From: an uncultured Oscillospiraceae bacterium
Lineage (GTDB): Bacteria > Bacillota > Clostridia > Oscillospirales > Oscillospiraceae
Reading direction: 5' to 3'
DNA length: 11,402 nt
Assembly: GCA_934569045.1 (NCBI GenBank)
Contig: CAKTJX010000047.1
Location: forward strand, 1 to 11,402
A program made the position numbers and the translations under genes. The number at the start of each line of letters is the position of its first letter. Positions within the stretch are counted from its first letter, which is position 1. The notes below the pieces were generated by a model. It worked only from the letters and a program-made list of their open reading frames with translations, did not search any database and had not been told where the DNA came from. Shown piece by piece: positions 1 to 6,861 of this stretch.

Positions 1-685
1 CGTGGCCGTACTTCTGGATCATGGTGTTGATGACCAGCTTGGCGGTGCCGGCGGTGTTGTAGTTGGACAGCCAGATCAGGCCCTGATACTCGGGCTTCAG
101 CAGATCCTGCCAGTCGGCGGGGGCCTCCAGGTTCAGTCTCGCCAGCTCATCGGTATTGACCATGAAGCCCAGGATGCCCTTGTAGATGCCGTACCACTGG
201 CCGTTGGCATCCTTATACATATCGCTGATCAGGTGAGAGGCGTTCTTGGCATCGTAGCTCTCCAGCAAGCCCTTGGCCGCGCAGACGTTGTAGGGGTCGG
301 TGGTGCCGCCGAACCAGACATCGCCGGAGGGATTGCCGTTCTCTTCCTCAACCTTGGCCTGGACCTCACCGGTGGACAGACGCTGATAGTTGACCTTGAT
401 GCCAAAGAGCTCCTGGAAGTGCTGGCAGGCAGCGGCCAGGTACTCCTCCTCGCAGGAGCCGTAGACGGTGAGCTCGCCCTCGGCCTGGGCCGCGGCGATC
501 AGATCGTCCATACCGTCAAAATAGCTGGGATACTTGCTCTCCGCCTTGGTTTCCGCAGGCGCGGCAGTGGTCTCCCCAGCAGCGGGTGCCGCGGTAGTGG
601 CCGCGGGAGCTTCTGTCTTGCCGCCGCAGGCAGCCAGGGACAGAACCATGACCAGCACCAGAAGCAGCGCAAAATACTTCTTCAT
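1..685 (-). CDS. ABC transporter substrate-binding lipoprotein, iron(III)/AfuA-like (partial, N-terminal 228 residues)
   Basis: Likely a membrane-anchored extracytoplasmic receptor that hands substrate to an ABC permease; the C-terminus and presumably the permease and ATPase genes lie beyond the left edge. Residues 1-20 are a lipoprotein signal (MKKYF, hydrophobic core, lipobox LAAC with Cys20). Residues 21-50 are an Ala/Thr/Pro/Glu-rich linker typical of such anchors. The mature domain begins near KYPSYFDG and carries LTVYGS (72-77), STGE (104-107), NPSGDVWFGG (118-127) and a WYGIYKG segment (164-170), the pattern of the AfuA/FutA group of binding proteins. Iron, a phosphonate or another small anion are all possible; substrate is not decided by sequence. 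Start: GGAGG at 695-699 lies 9 bases before the ATG at 685. An in-frame ATG at 691 is only 3 bases from it, so 685 is preferred. A consensus promoter lies upstream at 741-769. Confidence 0.85.
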   Translation of the reverse strand, partial: MKKYFALLLVLVMVLSLAACGGKTEAPAATTAAPAAGETTAAPAETKAESKYPSYFDGMDDLIAAAQAEGELTVYGSCEEEYLAAACQHFQELFGIKVNYQRLSTGEVQAKVEEENGNPSGDVWFGGTTDPYNVCAAKGLLESYDAKNASHLISDMYKDANGQWYGIYKGILGFMVNTDELARLNLEAPADWQDLLKPEYQGLIWLSNYNTAGTAKLVINTMIQKYGH

Positions 686-740
686 ATTCATTTTCCTCCG
701 TTCGTTAAAATTCCGGGACCTCCCGGATGGGACTGAACCT

Positions 741-769
741 ATTATAATCGTATGATTTTCACTTGTCAA
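741..769 (-). promoter_or_regulatory. Consensus sigma-A promoter for the solute-binding protein gene
   Basis: On the minus strand, TTGACA (769-764), a 17-base spacer and TATAAT (746-741) match both boxes perfectly. The -10 lies about 55 bases before the lipoprotein start at 685. Confidence 0.9.
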
Positions 770-787
770 TCCTTACAGAAAAGGATT
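768..787. promoter_or_regulatory. Inverted repeat overlapping the -35 box, possible operator
   Basis: AATCCTT (768-774) and AAGGATT (781-787) are perfect 7-base inverted arms separated by 6 bases. The left arm overlaps the last two bases of the -35 box of the minus-strand promoter, where a repressor could block polymerase. It does not resemble the classic Fur box. A regulatory role is inferred from position only. Confidence 0.45.
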
Positions 788-924
788 TTATCTTTTTCTG
801 TGTTTTGTCTAGCTTGCATATTTCTCCTAATTCCGTCCGATTCCCAGACACCGGGCTTGTGCATCTTATCCTGAATTTTGACGCATTGTGTGTTTGTGCG
901 GCATGGATGCCTGTTCGTGGACGG

Positions 925-953
925 TTGACATTTTTGGGCTGGGTGCGTATAAT
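925..953 (+). promoter_or_regulatory. Consensus sigma-A promoter for azlCD
   Basis: TTGACA (925-930), a 17-base spacer and TATAAT (948-953) match both boxes perfectly. The predicted transcript starts near 960, giving an azlC leader of about 135 bases that contains the repeat element at 1000-1078. Between this promoter and the inverted repeat at 768-787 I see only non-coding AT-mixed sequence with a small dyad at 900-911. Confidence 0.9.
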
Positions 954-999
954 CCAGTTGTTGTATCGGCAAATTTGGGGGCATCAAAGCGACAGAGTA

Positions 1000-1078
1000 C
1001 CCGATTGAGCGTATAACGCCAAAAAAGGAGCCCCCAACCTTCCGGGGGGATACATATAACCGAGCTATTTGCCAACTC
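1000..1078. repeat. Degenerate copy of the palindromic element found at 5638-5730
   Basis: Starting at 1000 the sequence reads CCCGATTGAGCGTATAAC, then AGCCCCCAACCTTCC (1029-1043), GGGGGGATAC (1044-1053) and CCGAGCTATTTGCCAA (1060-1075). Read against the minus strand of the 5638-5730 element and its flank, the same blocks occur in the same order: CCCGGTTGAACGTATAAC, AGCCCCTAACCTTCC, CCGGGGGTATAC, then CCGGGGCATTTGCTAA. About 30 bases are missing here, corresponding to the second arm of the long inner stem, so this copy has lost most of its palindromic symmetry. It lies in the azlCD leader between promoter and start codon. Outside it, GGCAAAT (968-974) and ATTTGCC (1067-1073) form a further 7-base inverted pair. 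Confidence 0.65.
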
Positions 1079-1096
1079 TCTATCTGTGAGGCCTTT

Positions 1097-1771
1097 ATGA
1101 AATCCAACTTCCGTTCCGCATTCCTCGATACCGTGCCCGTGATGACGGGCTACCTGTTCCTGGGCTTTGGCTTTGGGATTCTGGCGCTGCAAAATGGGCT
1201 GTCCATCTGGTGGGCCCTGGCTATGAGTCTGTTTATCTATGCCGGGTCCATGCAGTTCGTGGCCGTGACCATGCTCTCCGGCGGCGTGAGCCTGCTGACG
1301 GCGGCGCTGACCACCCTGGCCGTCAACGCGCGGCATCTCTTTTATGGGCTGTCCATGATCGATCGGTACAAGGGCACCGGGAAGAAAAAGTCCTATCTGA
1401 TCTTCGCCCTGACCGATGAGACCTATTCCCTGGTGTCCCAGGGGGCGCCAAGGCAGGATGGGGGAAAATACTATTTCCTGGTGTCCTTCCTGGATCAGTG
1501 CTACTGGGTGCTGGGTACCCTGCTGGGGGCCGCCGTGGGGCAGCTGCTGCCCATCAACTACGAGGGCATCGACTTTGTGCTGACGGCCCTGTTCGTCACC
1601 ATTTTCGTGGAACAGTGGCTCAGCACGAAAAACCACCTGCCCGCCTGCGTCGGGCTGTTCGCCTCTATTTTGTGTCTGGCGATCTTCGGCAGCGGGTCCT
1701 TCCTGATCCCCAGCATGGGGCTGATCGCCCTGATTCTGCTGCTGACCCGGAAAAAGGAGGAAAACAAATGA
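1097..1771 (+). CDS. azlC: AzlC family branched-chain amino acid exporter, large subunit
   Basis: Large membrane subunit of the two-part AzlC/AzlD exporter (BrnF-like), which moves branched-chain amino acids or analogues such as 4-azaleucine out of the cell. The 224 residues match the family's usual size (about 230). The N-terminal region contains the family-typical stretch TVPVMTGYLFLGFGFG (12-27), then SLFIYAGSMQFVAV and a conserved NARHLFYG (77-84). Several hydrophobic spans fill the rest, with a basic RKKEENK tail. GAGG at 1088-1091, five bases before the ATG, serves as the ribosome binding site. The TGA stop overlaps the azlD ATG, indicating translational coupling. Family assignment is firm; the transported substrate is inferred from the family. 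Confidence 0.95.
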   Translation: MKSNFRSAFLDTVPVMTGYLFLGFGFGILALQNGLSIWWALAMSLFIYAGSMQFVAVTMLSGGVSLLTAALTTLAVNARHLFYGLSMIDRYKGTGKKKSYLIFALTDETYSLVSQGAPRQDGGKYYFLVSFLDQCYWVLGTLLGAAVGQLLPINYEGIDFVLTALFVTIFVEQWLSTKNHLPACVGLFASILCLAIFGSGSFLIPSMGLIALILLLTRKKEENK

Positions 1772-2085
1772 ACCGATTTGCCATTTTCGCGGTGATCGTC
1801 CTGGTTACCGCTGCTACCCGGTTCGCGCCCTTTCTGATCTTCGGAGAGAACCGGAAAACGCCCCCTGTTATTGCCTATCTTGGTCAAGTGCTGCCCTATG
1901 CCGTCATGGCCATGCTGGTGGTGTACTGCCTGAAGGGCATCTCCTTCTCCGCCCCCGCCCACTTTGTCCCGGAGCTCCTGTGCACCGCCCTGGTGGTGGT
2001 TCTCCACGTCTGGAAGCGAGACACGCTGCTCAGCATCGCCGGGGGAACGGTGGCGTATATGGTGTTGGTGCAGGCAGTGTTTTGA
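1768..2085 (+). CDS. azlD: AzlD family branched-chain amino acid exporter, small subunit
   Basis: Small partner subunit of AzlC. It has 105 residues with about four hydrophobic segments: IFAVIVLVTAATRFAPFL near the N-terminus (including the family-typical ATRF and PFL), YAVMAMLVVYCL, ALVVVLHVW and GGTVAYMVLV at the end. The N-terminal half keeps the YLGQVLPYAVMAML pattern (36-49) common in AzlD proteins. AGGAGG at 1755-1760 sits 7 bases before the ATG, which overlaps the azlC stop (ATGA). Together with azlC it forms a two-gene operon driven by the promoter at 925-953. Its stop is only 39 bases from the stop of the convergent flippase gene. Confidence 0.94.
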   Translation: MNRFAIFAVIVLVTAATRFAPFLIFGENRKTPPVIAYLGQVLPYAVMAMLVVYCLKGISFSAPAHFVPELLCTALVVVLHVWKRDTLLSIAGGTVAYMVLVQAVF

Positions 2086-2124
2086 GCGTCTGCGTTGCAT
2101 TGGAGCCGGAGGGGGGATGAATTG

Positions 2125-3636
2125 TCAACTGTCAATTCGTCTCCCCAGCTTCCCCTTTAGCACCCCGCCCACAAACCGGGCGGCTTTTTGATTGGTCAGC
2201 AGGCCCAGGGCGTAGTAGAGTCCCAGAGAAAGCGGGGTCATAATGAGGCCGTAGAGGACGAACTGGATGTAGCTCGTGATCTCCGGCTGCCAGGCGCGGG
2301 TCAGCAGGGCAATCAGGAAGAACAGGGCGAAGTAGCTTAAAACCGTCGCGTAGGACCGGGCGGGGGAGCGGCCAAGAATGACCTTGTTGCCGTAGAGGAT
2401 AATGTCATTGGTCCGGTAGGCCAGGGCCGCCAGGGTGCCCAGCAGGCAGCCGTAGATGCCCAGCTTCCACACCAGAAGCACACTGACGGACAGGTTGATG
2501 GCCGCCTCTATCAGGGCTCTGGGGATGGTTTGGGTGGCGTGGAAGGCCAGGCTGATCAGATTGTTCTCCGTGGAGCGGCTGCAAGAGAGCAGGTTGCACA
2601 GGCAGAACAGCATGGGAAGATAGGGGTCTACATAGGCAATGTCCGTAATCCCCGCGGTGTAAAGCCCCACAAAGGCCGGGGTCAGCAGGTAGCACACGGT
2701 CATGAGCCCGAAGACGAAGCCCAGGTAGCAGGTATTGTAGGTGTCGTGCAGCAGCAGATACCGCTCCCGGTCCGAATTGTAGGCCAGTCCCAGGTTGAAT
2801 TTCACCCCGCTGAAGGCGGTGTTGATCACCCGCAGGACGCTGAAGAAGATCAGATTGTAGATGGAGTAGACGCTGCTGACCTTCAAGCCGCACAGCAGGC
2901 TCAGCAGCACCACGTCCGTGTTGTTGAAGATCACATACACCACATGGTGCAGCAGGAATGCCCCCCGCTGCTGGAGCTTTACCGCCGGATTGTACTGGTT
3001 CCGGTCCATCCAGGGATAGTGGCGGCGGAAATAGAGGAAATAGATGGTGACAGACAGCAGGCTGATGCCGAAATAGGCCAGCTGCAAAATGACGATGTTT
3101 ACCCGCAGGTTCACCAGAACGATTTTCGCGATACTGGTCAGCACCGTGGTCACCAGGGTCAGATTGTTCTGAACGTACTCCTTGCCCTCGGCGGACAGCA
3201 GGCTCGTCATGCCGGCCACCACATAGAAGTTGGCCAGACTGGCGCAGCCCTGCAAAAGGGTTACCAGGGCCACGGCGGTGCGGCTGATATCCGTGCGCAG
3301 CAGGAAGGGCAGGCTCCCGGTGAGCACCACCACGCCGATGGCGTACAGGGCGGCGCAGCGGTGAAAATAGCGCTTGGTGGCGGTGAGAATTTCGTTGATG
3401 CTCTGTCTGTCCTCCCGCTCCACGGGGCCGTAGAGGGCCTGAAGGGCAGAGGTGGCGATGCCCGCCTCCACCAGGGACAGATAGGTATAGATGTTGTTCA
3501 GGGTGTTGAACAGGCCGTTGACCTCGGAGCCGTAGCTTTGCAGCACCAGCCGGGGAATCACCAGCCCCAGGGCCAGGGTCACCAGCTGGGTGCCGATGCC
3601 GAAGAAGAGGTTATAAATTGTCTTTTTGAATTTCAT
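2125..3636 (-). CDS. Wzx-like polysaccharide flippase (MOP superfamily membrane protein)
   Basis: A 503-residue protein made almost entirely of hydrophobic segments, about 12-14, beginning with LFFGIGTQLVTLALGLVIPR (10-29) and the SYGSEVNGLFNTLNNIYTYL region that follows. This N-terminal pattern and length are typical of COG2244 polysaccharide/lipopolysaccharide exporters, which flip undecaprenyl-linked sugars across the membrane. It is the last gene of the minus-strand series, 8 bases after the aminotransferase stop. No good ribosome binding site lies close to the ATG (the nearest GGGAG is 16 bases away), so translation may be coupled to the upstream gene. No glycosyltransferases are adjacent, so the exported sugar is unknown. 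The final codons overlap a terminator serving the convergent azlCD operon. Confidence 0.85.
   Translation of the reverse strand: MKFKKTIYNLFFGIGTQLVTLALGLVIPRLVLQSYGSEVNGLFNTLNNIYTYLSLVEAGIATSALQALYGPVEREDRQSINEILTATKRYFHRCAALYAIGVVVLTGSLPFLLRTDISRTAVALVTLLQGCASLANFYVVAGMTSLLSAEGKEYVQNNLTLVTTVLTSIAKIVLVNLRVNIVILQLAYFGISLLSVTIYFLYFRRHYPWMDRNQYNPAVKLQQRGAFLLHHVVYVIFNNTDVVLLSLLCGLKVSSVYSIYNLIFFSVLRVINTAFSGVKFNLGLAYNSDRERYLLLHDTYNTCYLGFVFGLMTVCYLLTPAFVGLYTAGITDIAYVDPYLPMLFCLCNLLSCSRSTENNLISLAFHATQTIPRALIEAAINLSVSVLLVWKLGIYGCLLGTLAALAYRTNDIILYGNKVILGRSPARSYATVLSYFALFFLIALLTRAWQPEITSYIQFVLYGLIMTPLSLGLYYALGLLTNQKAARFVGGVLKGKLGRRIDS
2165..2189 (+). terminator. Probable Rho-independent terminator for azlCD, inside the flippase 3' end
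   Basis: CCGCCC (2165-2170) pairs with GGGCGG (2178-2183) around a 7-base loop, followed by CTTTTT to 2189. It lies 80 bases past the azlD stop and within the last codons of the convergent flippase gene, so the structure doubles as coding sequence. Confidence 0.6.
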
Positions 3637-3644
3637 GGAGCGGT

Positions 3645-4826
3645 TTACTTCTCTCCCTCCATCAGGGCCCGGAATACCGGCAGGCTCTTTTGGATCATTT
3701 CATAGCTGACGCAGTAGCAGATGCGGAAATACTCCGGGCAGCCGAAGTCCCCGCCGGGAACCAGCAGCAGATCCTTTTCCTTGGCCTTGTCCGAAAAGGC
3801 CTGGGCATCCCCGCCGGGGGCCTTGATGAAGAGGTAAAAGGCCCCGTCCGGCTTGGCGGCCTCGTAGCCCATGGCGGTGAGCCCTTCGTACAGGGCTGTG
3901 CGGTTCCGGTCATAGCTTACAAGGTCCGGGCGCAGCGCGGCGCAGCGGGCAATAACCTTCTGCATCAGGCTGGGGGCGCAGACGTGGCCGATGCTCCGGG
4001 CAGCCCCGGCCACGGCGGCATAGAGGGCATCGTGATCCGCGGCTTTCTCCGAGACATACACATAGCCGATGCGCTCCCCCGGCAGGGACAGGCTCTTGGA
4101 GTAGGAATAGCAGATCAGGGTGTCCGGGTAGATGGCGGGCACGAAGGGCACCTCCACCCCGTAGGCCAGCTCCCGGTAGGGCTCGTCGGAGATAAGATAG
4201 ATGGGGTGGCCGTATTCCTTTGCCTTCCGGGTCAGAATCTCCGCAAGGGCTGCCAGAGTCTGCCGGGTGTAGACCACGCCGCTGGGATTGTTGGGGCTGT
4301 TGATCAGCACCGCCTGGGTGTGCGCCGTCACCATGGCCTCCAGCTTCTTTAGATCAATCTGGAAGTTGGGCACATCCGGAGGGACGACCTTGAAAACAAG
4401 GCCTGCCTCCTCGGCGAAGGGTCGGTACTCCGGGAAGAAGGGGGCAATGGCCAGCAGTTCCCCTTGGGGAACCGCCAGGGCCCGGAAGACGGACACCAGC
4501 TCCGGCGCCGCGCCGCAGCCTAAGAAGAAGTCCTGGGGCCGGGTGGACACGCCGTAGCGCCGGTTCAGATCCTCGGCAATGGCGGTGCGGGCCTCCAGAT
4601 CACCGGTAGCGGTGGTGTAGCCGTGAACCAGCAGAGAGTGGGTGTCGGAGAGAATTTCCCGGATGGCCGCGTTGACCCCCTCCGGCGCGGGGATGGAGGG
4701 GTTGCCCAGGGAGTAGTCAAATACATTTTCCGGCCCCACAATGGCGGCGCGGCTGCGGCCATACTCAAATAGATCCCGGATGCAGGAGCGCTTGGAGCCC
4801 AAAGCATAGGCAGATGGATTGATCAT
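3645..4826 (-). CDS. Pyridoxal-phosphate-dependent aminotransferase, class I/II
   Basis: A fold-type I aminotransferase of 393 residues, the usual size. Visible active-site features: SLGNPS near 39-44, the NSPNNPSG motif (176-183, with Asn180 contacting the cofactor ring), SDEPYRELAY (213-222, Asp214 and Tyr217), the Schiff-base lysine in SYSKSLSLPGERIGY (Lys244, with Arg252 binding phosphate) and a C-terminal Arg368 in YFRICY that would hold the substrate carboxylate. The amino donor and acceptor cannot be read from the sequence; aspartate or another amino acid is plausible. The ATG overlaps the tatD stop (ATGA) and is preceded by GGAGG inside tatD, so the two genes are translationally coupled. 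It is distinct from the PatA-like enzyme at 5734-6861. Confidence 0.9.
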   Translation of the reverse strand: MINPSAYALGSKRSCIRDLFEYGRSRAAIVGPENVFDYSLGNPSIPAPEGVNAAIREILSDTHSLLVHGYTTATGDLEARTAIAEDLNRRYGVSTRPQDFFLGCGAAPELVSVFRALAVPQGELLAIAPFFPEYRPFAEEAGLVFKVVPPDVPNFQIDLKKLEAMVTAHTQAVLINSPNNPSGVVYTRQTLAALAEILTRKAKEYGHPIYLISDEPYRELAYGVEVPFVPAIYPDTLICYSYSKSLSLPGERIGYVYVSEKAADHDALYAAVAGAARSIGHVCAPSLMQKVIARCAALRPDLVSYDRNRTALYEGLTAMGYEAAKPDGAFYLFIKAPGGDAQAFSDKAKEKDLLLVPGGDFGCPEYFRICYCVSYEMIQKSLPVFRALMEGEK

Positions 4827-5608
4827 AAGTTGTTTCCTCCTTCCGGGATGCGGTAGAGCCGCCGCCCGTTTTCATAGGTGATGGCCTGGACCTCCTCCGG
4901 GCTTGTCTGCCAGAGGGCGGCCAGAGCCTCGGCCATGCGGTAGAGCCGCGTAGGGTCGTTGCGTCTGCCCCGGAAGGGCTCCGGGGACATATAGGGGCAG
5001 TCCGTTTCAATGACCACCCGGTCACGGGGCACTGCCGCCGCGGCCTCCAGGGCCCGCCGGGCATTCTTGAAGGTCAGCACCCCGGTAAAGCCCACATAGT
5101 AGCCGTGGGACACCAGCCATTTCGCCATTTCGGCGGAGCCGGAAAAGCAGTGGAACACCCCGGTAACCTCCGGGAATTCCTGAACGATGGCCAGCCCATC
5201 CTGGTGGGCCTCCCGCTCATGGATGATGACGGGAAGGTTCCATTCCTTGGCCAATTCCATCTGGGCCCGGAAGGCCCGCTGCTGGATATCCCTGGGGATG
5301 TCCTCATAGTGATAGTCCAGGCCGATCTCCCCGATGGCCCGGATTTTGGGGTTTTCCCGGCATAGGTTCCGATACTGGGCAATCACCGCCTCGTCCACCT
5401 CGTCGGCGGCATCCGGATGGGAGCCTACGGCGGAGTAGATGTAGTCATACCGGGCGGAGAGCTTCGAGGCAGCCCTGGAGGATTCCAGACTGCACCCGGG
5501 ATTCATCAGCAGCCCGATCCCGGCCTGGGGCAGCTGCCTTTCCAGCAATTCCTCCCGGTCCGAATCGAAGGCATGGTCGTCCATATGGGCGTGGGTGTCA
5601 AAAAGCAT
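4823..5608 (-). CDS. tatD: TatD family metal-dependent hydrolase
   Basis: A TIM-barrel metal-dependent hydrolase of 261 residues, the typical size for TatD/YcfH. The metal-site residues are all present: DTHAH (His6, His8), GEIGLDYH (Glu94), IIHEREAH (His130), FHCFSG (His153) and ETDCPYMSP (Asp203). Family members are described as 3'-5' DNA exonucleases or deoxyribonucleases, although cellular roles vary. AGGA at 5617-5620 lies 8 bases before the ATG. Its own promoter is not evident. The 93-base palindrome separates it from patA upstream, so transcription may come by read-through. The stop overlaps the start of the following aminotransferase. Confidence 0.93.
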   Translation of the reverse strand: MLFDTHAHMDDHAFDSDREELLERQLPQAGIGLLMNPGCSLESSRAASKLSARYDYIYSAVGSHPDAADEVDEAVIAQYRNLCRENPKIRAIGEIGLDYHYEDIPRDIQQRAFRAQMELAKEWNLPVIIHEREAHQDGLAIVQEFPEVTGVFHCFSGSAEMAKWLVSHGYYVGFTGVLTFKNARRALEAAAAVPRDRVVIETDCPYMSPEPFRGRRNDPTRLYRMAEALAALWQTSPEEVQAITYENGRRLYRIPEGGNNL

Positions 5609-5637
5609 GGGAAAAGTCCTTTCTAATTAGCAAATGC

Positions 5638-5730
5638 CCCGGTTGAGCGTATACCCCCGGAGAAAAGCCCCTAACCTTCCCCGGAGGGGAAGGTTAGGGG
5701 CTTTCCCATCGGGTTATACGTTCAACCGGG
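5638..5730. repeat. 93-base near-perfect palindrome between patA and tatD; terminator-like hairpin
   Basis: The whole element is symmetric about base 5684. Inner arms at 5664-5682 and 5686-5704 are perfectly complementary over 19 bp around a GGA loop. Outer arms at 5638-5653 and 5715-5730 pair over 16 positions with one G-T wobble. The 10-base stretches between them pair only partly. It starts 3 bases after the patA stop and ends 29 bases before the tatD start. Read on the minus strand, the inner stem is followed by a short U-run (CTTTTCTCC), so it may terminate or attenuate transcription from the dap genes, or protect mRNA ends. A degenerate relative lies at 1000-1078, which argues for a dispersed repeat rather than a purpose-built terminator. 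Confidence 0.85.
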
Positions 5731-5733
5731 CTT

Positions 5734-6861
5734 TCAAAATCCTTTTATGAACCCTTCCAGCCGGTTCATGCTTTCGGCCAGCTCCCGGTCGCTGTAGCAG
5801 TAGGACAGGCGGATATAGCCTTCCGTGCCGAAGCACACGCCGGGGACGGCGGCGAGGCGGGCTTCCTGAATCATGCGCTCGCAGAATTCCCAGGAGCCCA
5901 GGCCGAAGCGGGCAATCTCCGGGAACACATAGAAGGCCCCCTTAGGCTCCGGATATCGCAGTCCCATGTCGTCCAGGCGGCGGCAGACAAAATTTCTGCG
6001 TTTTTCGTAAAGCAGCCGCATGGGCTCCGTGTCCACGGTCAGAGCCGTCTCCGCGGCGGCCTGAAGGAAGGTGGGCACCGCGGCGATTTCCGCGGCGGAG
6101 AGCAGCAGCAGCCGCTCCAAAAGCGCCTCCGGGCACACCAGGTAGCCGACCCGCCAGCCGGTCATGGCATAGGGCTTGGAAAAGCTCTGGCACAGGATGG
6201 TCTGCTCCCGCAGGTCCTCCCGGAGGGAAAGATCCGGGCAGGGGGCGTAGATCAGCTGGTTATACACATTGTCGCAGATCAGATAGATGTCTTTTCCTAT
6301 GATGGCCTGGGCGATCACGTCCAGGCTTTCTTCGTTCAGAATCACGCCGGTGGGATTGCAGGGGGAATTCAGGACGATGGCCTTGGTTTTTGGGGTCACG
6401 CAGGCGGCCAAGGCCTCTTTCGTAATCTGAAAGCCCGTCTTGCTCACGTCCAGAAAGACGCTTTCCGCCCCCGCCGCCGTGACGATGGTATCGTACAGGG
6501 AAAAGGCAGGGGTGGGGATGATCACCTGATCGCCGGGATTCAGAATCCCCGTCAGCGCTGTGTAGAGGGCCTGGGTGGCCCCCACCGTCACCAGCACCTC
6601 CTCCGGCGTGGTTCTCCGCCCCCGCTGGGTTTCAAAGGCCGCAATGGCGGCGCGCAGGGCAGCGGTGCCCTGGTTGGGGGCATAGTGAGTCTGATCTTCG
6701 GCCATGGCCTTGAAAGCCGCTGCCTTGATGGGCTCCGGGGTAGGCAGGTCCGGCTCGCCAATGGTGAGCATCCGGCAGTCCGGCGTCTGCCGGGCCAGGT
6801 TGGTAAACAGGCGGATGCCGCTGCGCCGCAGGGGCTCCAAGTTGGAATTGATCGGAATCAT
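5734..6861 (-). CDS. patA: Aminotransferase, probable N-acetyl-LL-diaminopimelate aminotransferase
   Basis: Likely performs the middle step of the acetyl branch of lysine/diaminopimelate synthesis, transferring an amino group from glutamate to N-acetyl-2-amino-6-oxopimelate. It has 375 residues of the class I/II aminotransferase fold: IGEPDLPTP (34-42), NSPCNPTG (165-172, Asn169), CDNVYNQL (196-203, Asp197 and Tyr200), Schiff-base lysine in SFSKPYAMTGWRVGY (Lys229, Arg237) and Arg351 in GYIRLSY. The SFSKPYAMTGWRVGYL signature is the PatA/AspC type. The specific function is inferred mainly from its ATGA overlap with the deacetylase gene dapL and from dapH nearby. Without that context it would be called only an aspartate-type aminotransferase. 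Confidence 0.85.
   Translation of the reverse strand: MIPINSNLEPLRRSGIRLFTNLARQTPDCRMLTIGEPDLPTPEPIKAAAFKAMAEDQTHYAPNQGTAALRAAIAAFETQRGRRTTPEEVLVTVGATQALYTALTGILNPGDQVIIPTPAFSLYDTIVTAAGAESVFLDVSKTGFQITKEALAACVTPKTKAIVLNSPCNPTGVILNEESLDVIAQAIIGKDIYLICDNVYNQLIYAPCPDLSLREDLREQTILCQSFSKPYAMTGWRVGYLVCPEALLERLLLLSAAEIAAVPTFLQAAAETALTVDTEPMRLLYEKRRNFVCRRLDDMGLRYPEPKGAFYVFPEIARFGLGSWEFCERMIQEARLAAVPGVCFGTEGYIRLSYCYSDRELAESMNRLEGFIKGF

Noticed and set aside
900..911. Short dyad GGCAT-GG-ATGCC just upstream of the azlCD -35 box
   Set aside because: Only 5-base arms; too short to call an operator without conservation data.
1027..1050. Terminator-like hairpin read on the minus strand (C-run, G-run, then CTCCTTTTTT)
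   Set aside because: No minus-strand gene lies upstream to be terminated, the U-run is four bases away from the stem, and the segment is better explained as part of the repeat element.
766..1107. A 113-codon minus-strand open frame in the intergenic region before azlC
   Set aside because: It runs across the azlCD promoter, the repeat element and the azlC start, has no ribosome binding site I can see and no domain.
2530..3705. A 391-codon open frame on the plus strand opposite the flippase gene
   Set aside because: Gln/His/Gly-rich shadow translation, no membrane or domain pattern, while the minus strand gives a clear membrane protein.
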